Assembly: GCA_946965045.2 (NCBI GenBank)
Contig: OX337228.1
Location: forward strand, 1-64,000
Source: Epithemia pelagica
Taxonomy: Eukaryota > Bacillariophyta > Bacillariophyceae > Surirellales > Surirellaceae
Reading direction: 5' to 3'
Length of the DNA: 64,000 nt
Under the pieces are notes generated by a model. The model worked only from the letters and a program-made list of their open reading frames with translations. It ran no database searches and was not told where the DNA came from. The position numbers and the translations under genes are program-made. Positions 21,053 through 31,800 of the stretch are shown one piece after another; the stretch's first letter is position 1, and every line of letters starts with the position of its first letter.

Positions 21053-21282
21053 ATAGTATTAAGTTAGTAGTTACAATGTGTCGGGGTAAAGACCATCATC
21101 AAAAGGCCCATAGAAGAGTCATCTCACAAAAAATCTAATCACGTCCCACAAAAAATATTAGGCCCAAAGAATGGTCATTTCACACAAAAATCTGACCCAG
21201 TCACACTTGTAGTGACGGGAAATGAAACTAGTCGAGCTACGACTAACTAATAAGCATGGGCATAGGTATGACTAGAATAGGG
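21053..21282. other. Spacer after the helicase fragment
   Basis: No gene seen. It contains short degenerate repeats (CACAAAAAATCTAA-like, twice) and ends with TAGGG at 21278-21282, which directly flanks the isolated family II module. Confidence 0.5.
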
Positions 21283-21455
21283 CTGTTCTAGTGGGCTGTT
21301 CTGCAGTGGGACAGCAGGCTGTTCTGCAGTGGGACAGGGCACTTCTGCAGTGGGACAGAGGGCGATTCTGCAGTGGGACAAGTGGGATGGGGGCTGTTCT
21401 GCAGTGGGACGCTAGAGTCTACGTAGGCCTACGGACAGGCACTTTCTCCTTAGGG
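21283..21455 (+). repeat. Isolated family II module, flanked by TAGGG on both sides
   Basis: Same 173 bp as 870-1042, with only a few base changes. It is preceded by ATAGGG and ends in TTAGGG at 21450-21455. Because both edges match the copy in the tandem units, it is a discrete element and not a randomly truncated one. Confidence 0.8.
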
Positions 21456-22655
21456 TTTCTCACCAAGCAAGGCAGATCCTGACATTTGGATGAGAAAAGC
21501 ACCTGGGGAGGATTGCTACGAATACATCGCCGTATATGTGGATGACTTAGCCATCATAGCTACTGACCCTGGAAACATTTGCAAAGGCTTCAAGGAAAAG
21601 TACAACTTCAAGCTTAAGGGAGATGGACCTATTGACTATCACCTGGGATGCCGGTACATCAAGGACCCTGACGGAACCCTAGTCTCTGATCCACGCCGAT
21701 ACATTAGCAAAATGATGGACACCTTCGAACGTATCTTCAAAGAGAAACCCAAGAAGGCTAAGACCCCTCTCATTGCTTGTGATCACCCGGAATTGGACGA
21801 CACCGAACTCCTTGATGAAGAAGGTACACAGCACTTCCAGACCTTGATTGGACAGCTTCAGTGGGTGATTACAATTGGTCGCTTTGATGTTTTTACTGCT
21901 ACGATGACCCTTTCCAGGTTCCGCGCAGCTCCAAGACAGGGACATCTCAACAGAGCTAAACGCATCTATGGATACCTTTTCAATCTTTCTGATGGTGCAA
22001 TCAGATTCCAAATCGGAGAGCCCGATTTCTCAAGCATTCCAAGTCAAGACTTTGATTGGAGTCGTACGGTCTATTCAGATGCCAAGGAATACATCCCTCA
22101 TGATTGCCCAGAACCACTTGGACGATATGTGACGACAACGCACTATGTTGATGCTAACCTTATGCACGACATGATCACAGGAAAGTCTGTAACAAACATC
22201 TCTCGAATGGGACACCAATTGATTGGTACAGCAAACGACAGAGCACTGTGGAAACGGCAACATATGGATCAGAATTTGTGGCAGCAAGGACAGCAGTCGA
22301 CCAAATCACTGAATTACGGCATTCACTTCGTTACCTTGGAGTACCAATCAGGAATCGCAGTTATCTGTTTGGAGACAATCGATCTGTGGTTGTTAACGCA
22401 ACAATGCCTCATTCTATCTTGTCCAAGAGACATCATCTCCTTTCATATCACCGGGTACGAGAAGCAATAGCAGTGCAATACGTTGCATTCTATTGGAAGG
22501 ATGGGAAGACCAACCCTGCCGACATCCTCAGCAAGCATTGGGAGTTTGCAACTATTTGGCCTCTACTCAAGCCCCAATTGTTTTGGAGAGGAGAAGTTCA
22601 AGATCTCTACGAATCCAGCGATGACAAGGCTGAACCAACGAGCTGTGGGGAGTAG
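21456..22655 (+). pseudogene. Ty1/copia retrotransposon fragment (RT and RNase H)
   Basis: The frame resumes just after the TTAGGG at 21450-21455 (SKADPDIW), so everything upstream in pol is missing. The reverse transcriptase keeps the YVDD catalytic motif (YIAVYVDDLAI), then LIGQLQWV and GYLFNL typical of copia RT. RNase H signatures (DWYSKRQ, VETATYGSEF, GDNRSV, HHLLSYHRVREA, NPADILSK) are in the next frame, so one base has been gained or lost near 22210. Diatom genomes are rich in such CoDi-type copia elements. No integrase, gag or paired LTR is visible, so this is a dead 3' piece. Confidence 0.88.
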
Positions 22656-23420
22656 TAGAACTCTCACCAAAAATCATCGGTTAGGTTCGGCACGTCATCG
22701 GTTAGTCGAGTCCCGTGGCTTCAAACATCACCTTCATCACCTACATCCACACTACATACCTAGCTTCGCGCTAGCTCAACATATATTTCGGTCGCATATA
22801 CCAAAAAGTGAGAACAGATTGACAAACGTGCTATCAAGAATCAACTTTGGTCTTGATATCCCATCAACGGACGATCATCCGTTGAACATCCGAGCCTGAC
22901 CTATGCCCTAAGCGTGCGCGCCCAAATTCGTTAAGACGCGCGCAAGAACTATCCGAGCGTGGCGACCATGTATCCGACCCAACGGTCTAAGTACACAAGG
23001 CACGAATCACGATCACGCGAGACCATATCATCGTTCCCACTATTTCAAGATTACAAACAAGGACGCGCCAACAAAACTACATATACCAACTTTAGCCAAG
23101 AATCGTTGAGGATGTATATGATATACAAGCACATATACATGTTATATACCTCACATACATCAACTCCAACCATTCCAGTCCTATCACCGCCAAGAACCTA
23201 TTTCACACGATTGACAACAAGAATGGAAACCTCACACACCAAACCTAGTAGTAAGCTCACAATCATTAACATTACCATATCATCACGTCTTCAGTGTCCT
23301 GACTATCCCTACGATAGAGCCCTTGGGTTTCCTTTGTTCTCTGACCCGTGGAGAACCTTGGTATCAGTTGGTAATCGATTGTGGCTCTTCTAGAGCGTGT
23401 ACTGACGGAATTCTACTAGG
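22656..23420. other. Sequence after copia pol, possibly 3' UTR or LTR remnant
   Basis: No gene recognised. It begins with a purine-rich stretch (GTGGGGAGTAGTAG) like a polypurine tract, so an LTR may follow, but no second LTR copy exists in the window to prove it. It ends at the family III module at 23421. Confidence 0.35.
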
Positions 23421-23523
23421 ATGAGGGCTGTGCGAAGGTGGGATGACGGGGCATAGTAGGAGGGGAGGGTGGGAAGCCAGGATCTACAGAGCTCTACGTA
23501 GCAAACCTAGTTTATCCTTAGGG
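23421..23523 (+). repeat. Family III module, short form
   Basis: One minisatellite repeat (ATGAGGGCTGTGCGAAGG) followed by the conserved 3' part and TTTATCCTTAGGG. It abuts the truncated OrsD-C gene and supplies its last codons. Confidence 0.8.
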
Positions 23524-24038
23524 GTATCACTTGTTTCCACTCCAGGGATCAACCTGCAACAGACTGTTGTCACACAAGAAGTTCTTGTTGCACTTGAACC
23601 ATTGCACACTCCTCCACTATGGCGACAGTGATCTGCAAGTGCTCTTTGTGTCTTGAAAATTTCTCCACAAACGCAGCAATGACCCATCACAGTCTCCAGG
23701 ATACTTGATGACCTGGTTTCTGTAGTGTTTAATTGTTGCATGTGGCTCTTACACTGTGCCAACATGTCTTTTAAGGAAACCCTGGTCACCCACTGCCGGT
23801 GTTTCTTCAAATGCCTTTGCAAGGACGATGTTGAAAAACCAATTGGAACTTTACAAACCAAACAAAAAATACCAAAATGAGACACCCTGATGCCATGGTG
23901 ATTGTCAAAGGCATACCCGGTCAATGGGTCAAACAACGGGGAAGAATCTGACATGGTCAATGGAGGAACTGTGCAAGGTACCAATGACAGCGAGACGAGA
24001 GATAGATAGATGGGGTGGAGTGAGGTCATTTGGCCCAT
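23484..24038 (-). CDS. OrsD-like zinc-finger protein C, truncated
   Basis: 184 residues from the ATG at 24038; ATGs at 24029 and 23954 are alternatives, the last giving MSDSSPLFDPLTG. A diverged paralogue of proteins A and B, it keeps the two-finger layout: CLVCKVPIGF with HLKKH, then ~45 residues on CCVCGEIF with an H-rich CRHSGGVC cluster. As in A and B, the frame runs through a CCCTAAGG junction (23518-23523) and stops inside a family III module (TPKDKLGLLRRAL). A 16-bp perfect inverted repeat overlaps the start codon. Function unknown. Confidence 0.55.
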   Translation of the reverse strand: MGQMTSLHPIYLSLVSLSLVPCTVPPLTMSDSSPLFDPLTGYAFDNHHGIRVSHFGIFCLVCKVPIGFSTSSLQRHLKKHRQWVTRVSLKDMLAQCKSHMQQLNTTETRSSSILETVMGHCCVCGEIFKTQRALADHCRHSGGVCNGSSATRTSCVTTVCCRLIPGVETSDTPKDKLGLLRRAL

Positions 24039-24063
24039 ACAAATTCATATGGGCCAAATGACC
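24024..24063. repeat. Short inverted repeat over the OrsD-C start
   Basis: Perfect 16-bp arms (GGTCATTTGGCCCATA and its complement) at 24024-24039 and 24048-24063, with an 8-bp loop. The left arm contains the ATG at 24038. Confidence 0.85.
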
Positions 24064-24123
24064 TTGGCAGTCCAAGGGAAAAGGCAACAATAATTACTAT
24101 AGGTTTTGATTGTACCTTGTGGG

Positions 24124-24340
24124 ATGAGGGGCTGTGCGAAGGTGGGATGAGGGGCTGTGCAAAGGTGGGATGAGGGGCTGTGCGAAGGTGGGATGAGGGG
24201 CTGTGCGAAGGTGGGATGAGGGGCTGTGCGAAGGCGGGATGAGGGCTGTGCGAAGGCGGGATGAAGGGGAATAGTAGGAGGGGAGGGTGGGAAGCCAGGA
24301 TCTACATAGCTCCACGTAGAGACCTAGTTTATCCTTAGGG
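24124..24340 (+). repeat. Family III module, long form
   Basis: Six minisatellite repeats of ATGAGGGGCTGTGCGAAGG type, then the G-rich stretch and TTTATCCTTAGGG at the end. It is the innermost TTAGGG junction in the window. Confidence 0.85.
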
Positions 24341-24872
24341 TATAGAATGGCACTGTGAGGTTCGGCCAGGGATGGTGTTGTGTGGTCTTGGTATCATGTA
24401 CAACTACCTAATACGACGATTAAAATTTTGTGAGAAAACAAGAGCTGCGAGCTGTATTTACACGACCAAGATCAAGATGAATGGCTCGCGTGATCCATAT
24501 CCGCGGCTGACGCATAATATTTTAGTATAAGCAAGATTTTAGCTTACCTGCTAAATTGTAAAGCTAGAGGTAAGTAGACTTCTGTCCTGTTTTGTGGGTC
24601 TTGGGTATTGGGGTAAGTCACGGGTTGTTCTGACTGCTGACGCGTCTATGGGGGAAAAGTATCTGACGTGGATAATTTCTAGCGTGATTGGTCTGCGTAG
24701 TCCCGTGGCCTTTACTATCGATCCTATACAGGTACTTAAATATCAATAGTTACTCTTTGGCACTCCTAAGCCCTTGTTGAGCGCCAATGAAAAGAGGCTC
24801 TTTTCATTGGCCCGCCCCTCCTCGGCGGAAGTAATGCGTGGAGAGTCGAGAAAATGGCAAGTGTTCCACTAG
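24341..24872. other. Non-coding stretch inside the last TTAGGG junction
   Basis: No gene, RNA or repeat recognised in about 530 bp. This is where the TTAGGG-bounded mosaic ends. Confidence 0.5.
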
Positions 24873-25421
24873 ATTGTCACAAACGCCTCGCACCTCAAGG
24901 TCACAAACAACGAGCAACAGGAGAAACAGCAGCAGGAACAACACAACAATCAAACACTCACTTACAAAAAGATGAGTGCGGAAGAAACGAATCATCGAGC
25001 GACAAGAGGAGATGGGAGCCATGGAGGAACGACGAGAAAAGGATGATTCTCCTGACATCGAAAAAAAGAAGAAGCCCACTACTTGCCTTTGTTCATGATT
25101 CCGGACAGCAGAGACAACGAAACTTCCAATGAGTTGGGAGAAGTGAACTATGTTTCTTCCCACTCATCGGAGGGTTCCTTGTCTCTGCTGTCTGGCATGA
25201 TGAACATAGGCAAATAGGGGGCTTCTTCTTCTTTTTCGATGTCAGGAGAGTCATTCTTTTCTCGTCGTTCCTCCATGGTTTCGATCTCGGCTTGTCGCTA
25301 GATGAGACATTGTTTCGTCTCTTCCGTTCTCATCTTTTTGTGAGTGAGTGTTTGATTGTTGTGTTGTTCCTGCTGCTGTTTGACCTTGAGGTGCGAGGCA
25401 GCGGGGCCGGTTTGTGACAAT
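24873..25421. mobile_element. Foldback element (about 250-bp inverted arms)
   Basis: The left arm from ATTGTCACAAACGCC (24873) to about 25144 is the inverse of about 25156-25421, with modest mismatches and small indels and almost no loop. Short ORFs in the arms (GTTQQSNTH in both) are mirror images of one another and not a gene. It looks like a foldback/MITE-type element or an inverted duplication. A transcript would form a long double-stranded RNA. Confidence 0.75.
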
Positions 25422-25789
25422 CAACCGTTGGGTGTCGTGTGGCCGACGACGGGAGCCAAACGAGACACCCCTTGTTTCCAACACAAAACTTCCAAACGTC
25501 AGAACATGGCCATTCTCCGTGAATCTGGAACCCGATCAAGCCTTGCAAGAATCGAATCCCTCCTACAATTGATTGGCCGGCCCCATTTTTGCGCATCTTC
25601 AGCCTCAAAAGCTTGCTAACGTAAACCGCGAGAACAGTCGGCTCGAACAAGCGATTTGCGAGCGAGAGGACGAGGAGAATCCGACTGCTGGCCAGGAACT
25701 TTATCTAGATAGCGACTGCCTAATTTATAGACTATCATATGCATGTGACATACCAATGTATTTACTCGGAACTGGTGGAACCCATTGGT
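25422..25789. other. Spacer between the foldback and the large inverted repeat
   Basis: Nothing recognised on either strand. Confidence 0.4.
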
Positions 25790-27704
25790 TCTGCAGAATC
25801 TCGATACCTCTGCTGTCCTTGTTGTTGCAGTCGGCATTCTTGTTTTCGCTGCCATGCTCGCTACAGCGACTGTGAAAGAGCTTTGGTGGCATCCATTTTC
25901 GCAGTTGATTCCATAACAGCTGAGCTTCACCGCCAACCAAGCCGCAATAGACCTGACATGATGAGGACCTTGACACTTGTTGCCGAATCATGTCATTGGC
26001 ATTGGTAGACGAATTGGTTGCTGACGATGAGCGCACAGAAGAATGGGGTGGCCGGTTGCCGTGCAAGTATTTTTATGTGTGGTTGTGTGGTGGAATATGT
26101 ACTACTGGAATTGTTGCTCTCCCAGAAATATCCGTCTTTGTTTTCTTCATCGTCATGTTCCAAGTCCTGTACATTAAGCATCACGCTCGGCGTGGATGGT
26201 ACGGTAGGCTTCCGGCATGAGGTCAACATTGCTGCCTGTGAGATTCGATGAGGAAGGATTACTTTCCAGAAAGCCATCTGCCCCGTTGCTTCGATTGGGT
26301 GGTTCACTTTCTGGATCTGTAGCTAGGCGCGGTTGCCATTGCGATGGATGTTGCAGAGTCCAGTGAAAGAAGCCACCACTGGCCACTAGCATTAAAAGTC
26401 TCGTGACTGTCCCTGTCGCTCACTTGCCTCCCACAAGAGCCGACAAAAAGCATAGCCACGACCAAAGGGATGAATTTGTCGTGGCAATGGTTGCCAATGC
26501 ACCCAACACGGCTCATCTGCAAAGAAACAAGACAATGGTTTGGACCATGTGTATGGACCTTATGTGTATGGACCATGACGATCGCCGACAAAACTCGTAG
26601 AAAAGACGCTCGGCGCAAGGATTGACTGAGCAAATCCAAGGCCGTGTTGGCCAACACTTGAAAGTACGTCATATCCGCGTTGTGGGAGTCGGTGACACCA
26701 CCGGCAGTCGGCAGTGACGTCGCATGGACCCGTCGTTCTACAAATGCAAGCGTCCACGAAAGGATTGTCGAGCATGGCGCATCCACCAAACGACATGATG
26801 CAAGGCAAACCAAAGTGGCAACAAAACAGCCACACGAGCATGAGAGGCAAGCACACCCACATCGTAATGTGGCACCCACCAAAACTTGCGTGAGAGCATG
26901 CCGTGCTTAGCAAAACGTAGTGACCGTTCCCCATCATAATGCATGCATTGTCGCTGTACTCAGCGGTGGATGACAATGAACCAAGGCCACCCATGAAGAT
27001 GGTGAGAAAATGGGGCTGTACTGAACTAGCTCCATCCAAATGGGCCACAAGAGTGACAACGGAACAAACATGCAAAAGGCCACGGCCAACGATACGTCAG
27101 GAGCCATCGAGGACGTTGTTTGCAGACAGAGCCAATCGTAGTATCTCCATGGGTCTATTGGGGAGTTGTGGTGGATTGTGTCGGACCCCTGTAACGCCAC
27201 CCGTGATGCGCTTCAATTCCAGTGCCGGTACTGCATGCTAGGAATCTGAATCATCCATGTCGACGTCATCTACCATTTCGTGGGAGATTTGCTCCTTCCA
27301 TCATGAGTTTCTCATCACCAGTCAACAATAATGCGTGTTCCGATTTGGTTGGTTCCAGTCCTTGCAGGCCTTGCTCGTCTCATGGAAATGGAGCTGAGCA
27401 CATCCCCATGGTGAGAGAAGAGGAGGAAGAATGGTTTGCGGAGGTGGAAAGTGTAGCGACTTATTGGTCTCATTGCTTCGATCCATCTGATTCCTTTCAT
27501 TTCTTGTTGCGTTCTGGAATGATTTCGGTTCGACTCTTGCGTGTCATGTTGTTGTTTTTGGAAGGAGGAACCACACCGCCATGGTCATCTCGTCGATTCT
27601 CCCCAGCGTCGCTGCGGGTGCACCGATGATTTGGGGTCTTCTAGTAGGTCTGACCGCCCGTACGTCAAACTCACGGGTTTTGTGGGGGAGTGGATGACAT
27701 CACA
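25790..27704. repeat. Large inverted repeat, left arm
   Basis: About 1.9 kb that reappears in reverse complement at 61120-62815. Matches are readily traced at 25800-25990, 26230-27240 and 27280-27700. The left arm has an extra ~150-200 bp near 26050-26230 absent on the right. Open frames are conserved in outline, but most differences between the arms change the amino acid, so the frames do not look like selected genes. A hydrophobic segment (VLVVAVGILVFAAML) can be read near 25815-25870 and may be a relic of a membrane protein. Confidence 0.85.
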
Positions 27705-28875
27705 TCTTATAGTCGCACATCAAATTTCATGCCACAAGATGGAAGGAATCGGAAGACAGTTCGACCATGGTATGAACCTCCACCCCACGCCCAATAACTT
27801 CCTGAATATACAGAATTAATTGAGACAAACCTAGGATACTCTTTGTAGATGCCTTATGGACCTGAGGTTCAGTTTGTCTCAATTAACTCCCAAAAATGAG
27901 CATACTACGGCCATTTTTGGAAGGCCTTTGCTGCTTGAAGGAATATCTTACGAACGCTACAATCAAACACATTGAAACTTCGCCCAACCCTCAGTTGTGA
28001 GATGATGGATCTTCTACTTTGCGTAGAAGAACCACAACCAACTGAAGGTTGGATGAAGACAGGTACCATCATGGTGCAAGTGATCTACACGAATCACGAA
28101 ACGGGACCCACAAAAGAACCTAAACGACAGAGGAGTAAGTAAGTAGAAATCATGGAGTCGATTGCTTGTTTATACGTTTATACTGTATGGGGACGATCAA
28201 GGGGTAAAGAATAGTCATAAAAGCGAACATGGATTGGAATGGTACTTATTGTGTGTGTGGTTTGAATTCTCAGAAGTGTGTATGCGTGTATTCGTGGTTG
28301 TGGTTGATGGAGAAGGTGGAACCTGGCAATCATCATCATGGGTTGTTTGTCGAACGGAAGAACGTCGACCATGTCAATGTTGAATGGCATTGATACGGCA
28401 TGGCGTGTCGCTGTCGTAGAAAAGAGTCACAACCGACTCGTATAGAAAGGGAGGAGAAAAAACAATGTGATGACAGAGACACTCCATCCCAAAGCGGAAC
28501 GTGGACCTAGGCTCCGACTGGAACCTTCCCACCAACCCGAACGGAAGGTAAACCGGATCGCCAGTCAGATTGAGTACAACAGCCAGATACAGCATCTTTG
28601 GATGGAAACCCATGGAGCTGGAGTTCCCATGTCGTCAAGAAAGACTTCAGATTTCCTGTGACTTGACGGTCTTCCAGATCGACATGCTCTTCCGTGACTT
28701 GACGATCTTCTAGATCGGCATGCTCCATCGGTCTCTTCCGGTGGCTTCCTCAAGGCACATCCGTCGGTCCGAGAAGCACACGATCGGTTCGGTCGTTCTT
28801 GCCTTGGTTGCTCTCGTGTCCTCTTCATCGTCGTTGCTGTATCCTTGTCAAGAGCCTATGCTGCACTCGCTTTCT
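27705..28875. other. Intergenic stretch with small inverted and direct repeats
   Basis: No supported gene. Visible: an inverted repeat TTAATTGAGACAAAC / GTTTGTCTCAATTAA around 27818-27887, and a 36-bp imperfect direct duplication (GTGACTTGACG...) at 28658-28727. The right end is the 3' flank of the exchanger gene. Confidence 0.55.
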
Positions 28876-31800
28876 TTAATTGTCCGTGCAGGTTTCAAAG
28901 GGCAATTCCAACACAATGGCTTGTGCCAAGAAACCGGCATAAAAGAGGAGCATGAGCATGGCCAGCGTTTTGGTCAACTTCCATCCTTGACAATGAATGG
29001 CGGCAATCACAAAGACCAACATGCCCAACAAGACAATAATGGAAATCCAAATATTTTCCGATTCAATTTCCACAATGCTGGGTTTGCTCGGCCACGCCGT
29101 AAACAGGAGCCAGGGAATGGGCAACCCGACCAAAATATCAAAAATGTTACTCCCAATCGAACTGCTGACGGCCATGTCTCCTGATCCACGACGAGCGACA
29201 ATGACACTGGACAACAAGTCGGGCACCGAAGTTCCAGCCGCCAAGACGGTCAATCCCATTATCACCGATGGAATGCCCAAGGTATTTCCAATAATCTCAG
29301 TCCACGAAACCATGAGATAGGAAAAGGCACCAATCCAGGCAATGGACAAGAAAAAGGACAGATAACACCATCGGCCGCCCCATCCGGGTCGTCGAACATC
29401 GGGCACGGTGACGGCCAAACAAAAGACGAGCGGAAAGACCACAAGGTATTGGACCCACGCCAAACACGTCGAGACGGCCGAGTCGTCCGGATCGCGCGTG
29501 GGTGGTTTCAAGCTTTCCCAGACCCCCTCCTTGTCTTCTTCGACCGCCTTTTTCTGCCGTTCGTACAAGATACTCTTTTGGTACCATTCGGAAAATTCTT
29601 CAAAGGTAATTTCCTCGCGACTTCCTTCCTTATACATGGCCGACAAGGCATTGGTCACATCTTGATCGGTAATGGTGGGATCCAATTCGACCAGGAGCGC
29701 TCGAATTTCATGCTTGTCCAAGGTTCCACTCCGGTTCGTGTCCAAGGTATCAAAGACGGAATGGACTTGCGCTCGAATCAATTCTTGCGAATTGGTATAC
29801 CAGGTATTGAATTCGGCTCGACTGATTTTGCCATCGCCATCTTGATCCAATTGGTTAAAGACATCGTCCAATTCTTGTTCCGTCATGGTATTGTGGACAT
29901 CCAATGCGGTAAAGAGTCGACGCAATTCTTCCTTGTCAATATGGCCATCGCCATTTTTATCAATGCGATCAAAGACGTAATCGGCGTCGCCGGAAATCTT
30001 GGCGACAATGCCCATTCCACCAATGTGGACCCAGGATTCGGGATCGCGCAACAACTTGAGAATTCCGGCCCGAAAGGTTCCTTGCCATCGCAAATGCGTA
30101 TTGGTCGTTCCGCTGGTACAATTGGATCCCGATTGACTCAATTTGCTCAAACTGGCGGCTCCTCCTTGACGAGAATGCTGGGACGAATTGGACAACATAC
30201 TGGCAGCATGCGGCGAAGGTACTACGGCCTTGAGGGTATCCTTGTCTTGAGGGTCCTGCTGCTCGTCATTGTTTACGTCCTGGTGATCATTCAAGTGTCC
30301 ATTCGTCGTCGTTGTGATGGTGGGTGGCGAACGTTGTTCCGCAGGATCGTATTCGGATTCAAATCGTGTTCCACTGCGATCGGAGTTGGGATCCAATTCG
30401 GAATCTTCATCCACCACCCGTCGTTGGGAGTTGCGTTGTGGTTGCTGCTGCAAACTTTTTTGACTGTCACTTCGAGCCGCTTGGGCGACAACCATCAACT
30501 GCGGATCATTGTGATCATCATCGCCATCTTGCGAATGGGTCAAATCTTCATCGTCCATGGAAACGGCCGGACCATGAATGGAATCTTGGCGTTGTTCTTG
30601 GAGAAGCATCTTGGAAGAGTCGCCATTGGGAACTACCACGACGGTTGTGGCAGCCGCTAGTGTGGCAGCCTCGACGGCCTCCGGAGGTCGCCGACTCTTT
30701 GGGGAGGATCGTACCGTTCCTCGAACAGCCGCCGCCACTTCTTGCTCCAAATCATCGTCGTCATATCGGCCATGACGCGGGGGGTGTCGAGGTGCCAAGA
30801 ATTCATCGTCCGAATCATTGTCGTCGTCGTCCTCGTCATCTTCGGGATAGACCAATTCTTGTCCGGTAATAGCTTGATACAAATTGGCATTTTGCCACAT
30901 GATGAAAATGTAGACAAAGTACAATATAAACAAGACGACGGCTTCCCACAATTCAATTTCTTCGGGAGACACGACCCCGACAAAGAGACTCAGGACAATC
31001 AAACCAATGGCATAACAGGAGGAATCGCGAAAGAGGGGCCACCAGGTCAAGGTCAAGATTTGTTTGCTAAACAAGGCACACATGGCAATGACAAACAAGA
31101 CATTGAAAACGGCCGATCCAATAATGGTACCAAAGCCAATTTCGGATTCCGAAAAGGTTCCAAACAAACTGGAAAACAATTCGGGTGCGGATCCACCGGC
31201 CGCCATGAGAGTGGCACCGGCCACATCCATGCTCAAATTCAATTGTCGACCACTCGCCATTTCTTCCAGCGCCGGAACAAAGAGTTCGTCACAGACAATG
31301 GCCAAGGCCAAAAACATGTACAAGACACCAATCGCATAAAAGGTGGCTGTCCAGCCCGGATCAGCCTCGTCCAAATCGTCACACGAAGTTTCCAAGAACC
31401 GAACCGTTGAACCGAACGAATCAGAAGAAGACGAAGCAGGAGTGGTAGTTCCATAATCCAGCGGCTCAATCTTGGAAGACGCAATGTTAGGAACGTTCAT
31501 GGAGAGTAGTTTGGCCAAGGGATGATGAGGGCCATCCAGGTTGGTGCTATTGGTCATGGTGGTAGTGTTTTTCATGATCCGTGAGAAAAAGGCTTCCAGA
31601 GCACTTATTCTTTGCAGTGAGTCATTTGTCGGCACTGGAGTTACAGTCGTTGTAGTTGTAGCTTTGCTGCTTGTACTGGTTATTCTGCTTGTTGTTCCTG
31701 TTCCTCCTCCTATCGACGACAAGGACGGAAGGTTTTGATAGGTGTAGGTTCCCAGTAAGAGTGCGACCAACAAGATGGATTGACAGAGTGCCTTGAAATG

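Noticed and set aside
864-24340. CCTTAGGG junctions as 3' splice acceptors (CCTTAG|G) with TACTAA branch points, i.e. introner-like elements
   Set aside because: Considered because family I has TAGTACTAAA before the end, but families II and III lack a clear donor/branch pattern and most adjoining genes are on the other strand. Kept only as a weak alternative.
26304-27075. Cys/His-rich ORFs in the left inverted-repeat arm, also found inverted on the right
   Set aside because: The two arms differ mostly at amino-acid-changing positions and no ORF has a recognisable family; they are treated as repeat sequence, not genes.
29449-30660. 403-residue plus-strand ORF opposite the exchanger
   Set aside because: Antisense shadow of a well-supported gene; content mirrors the exchanger codons.
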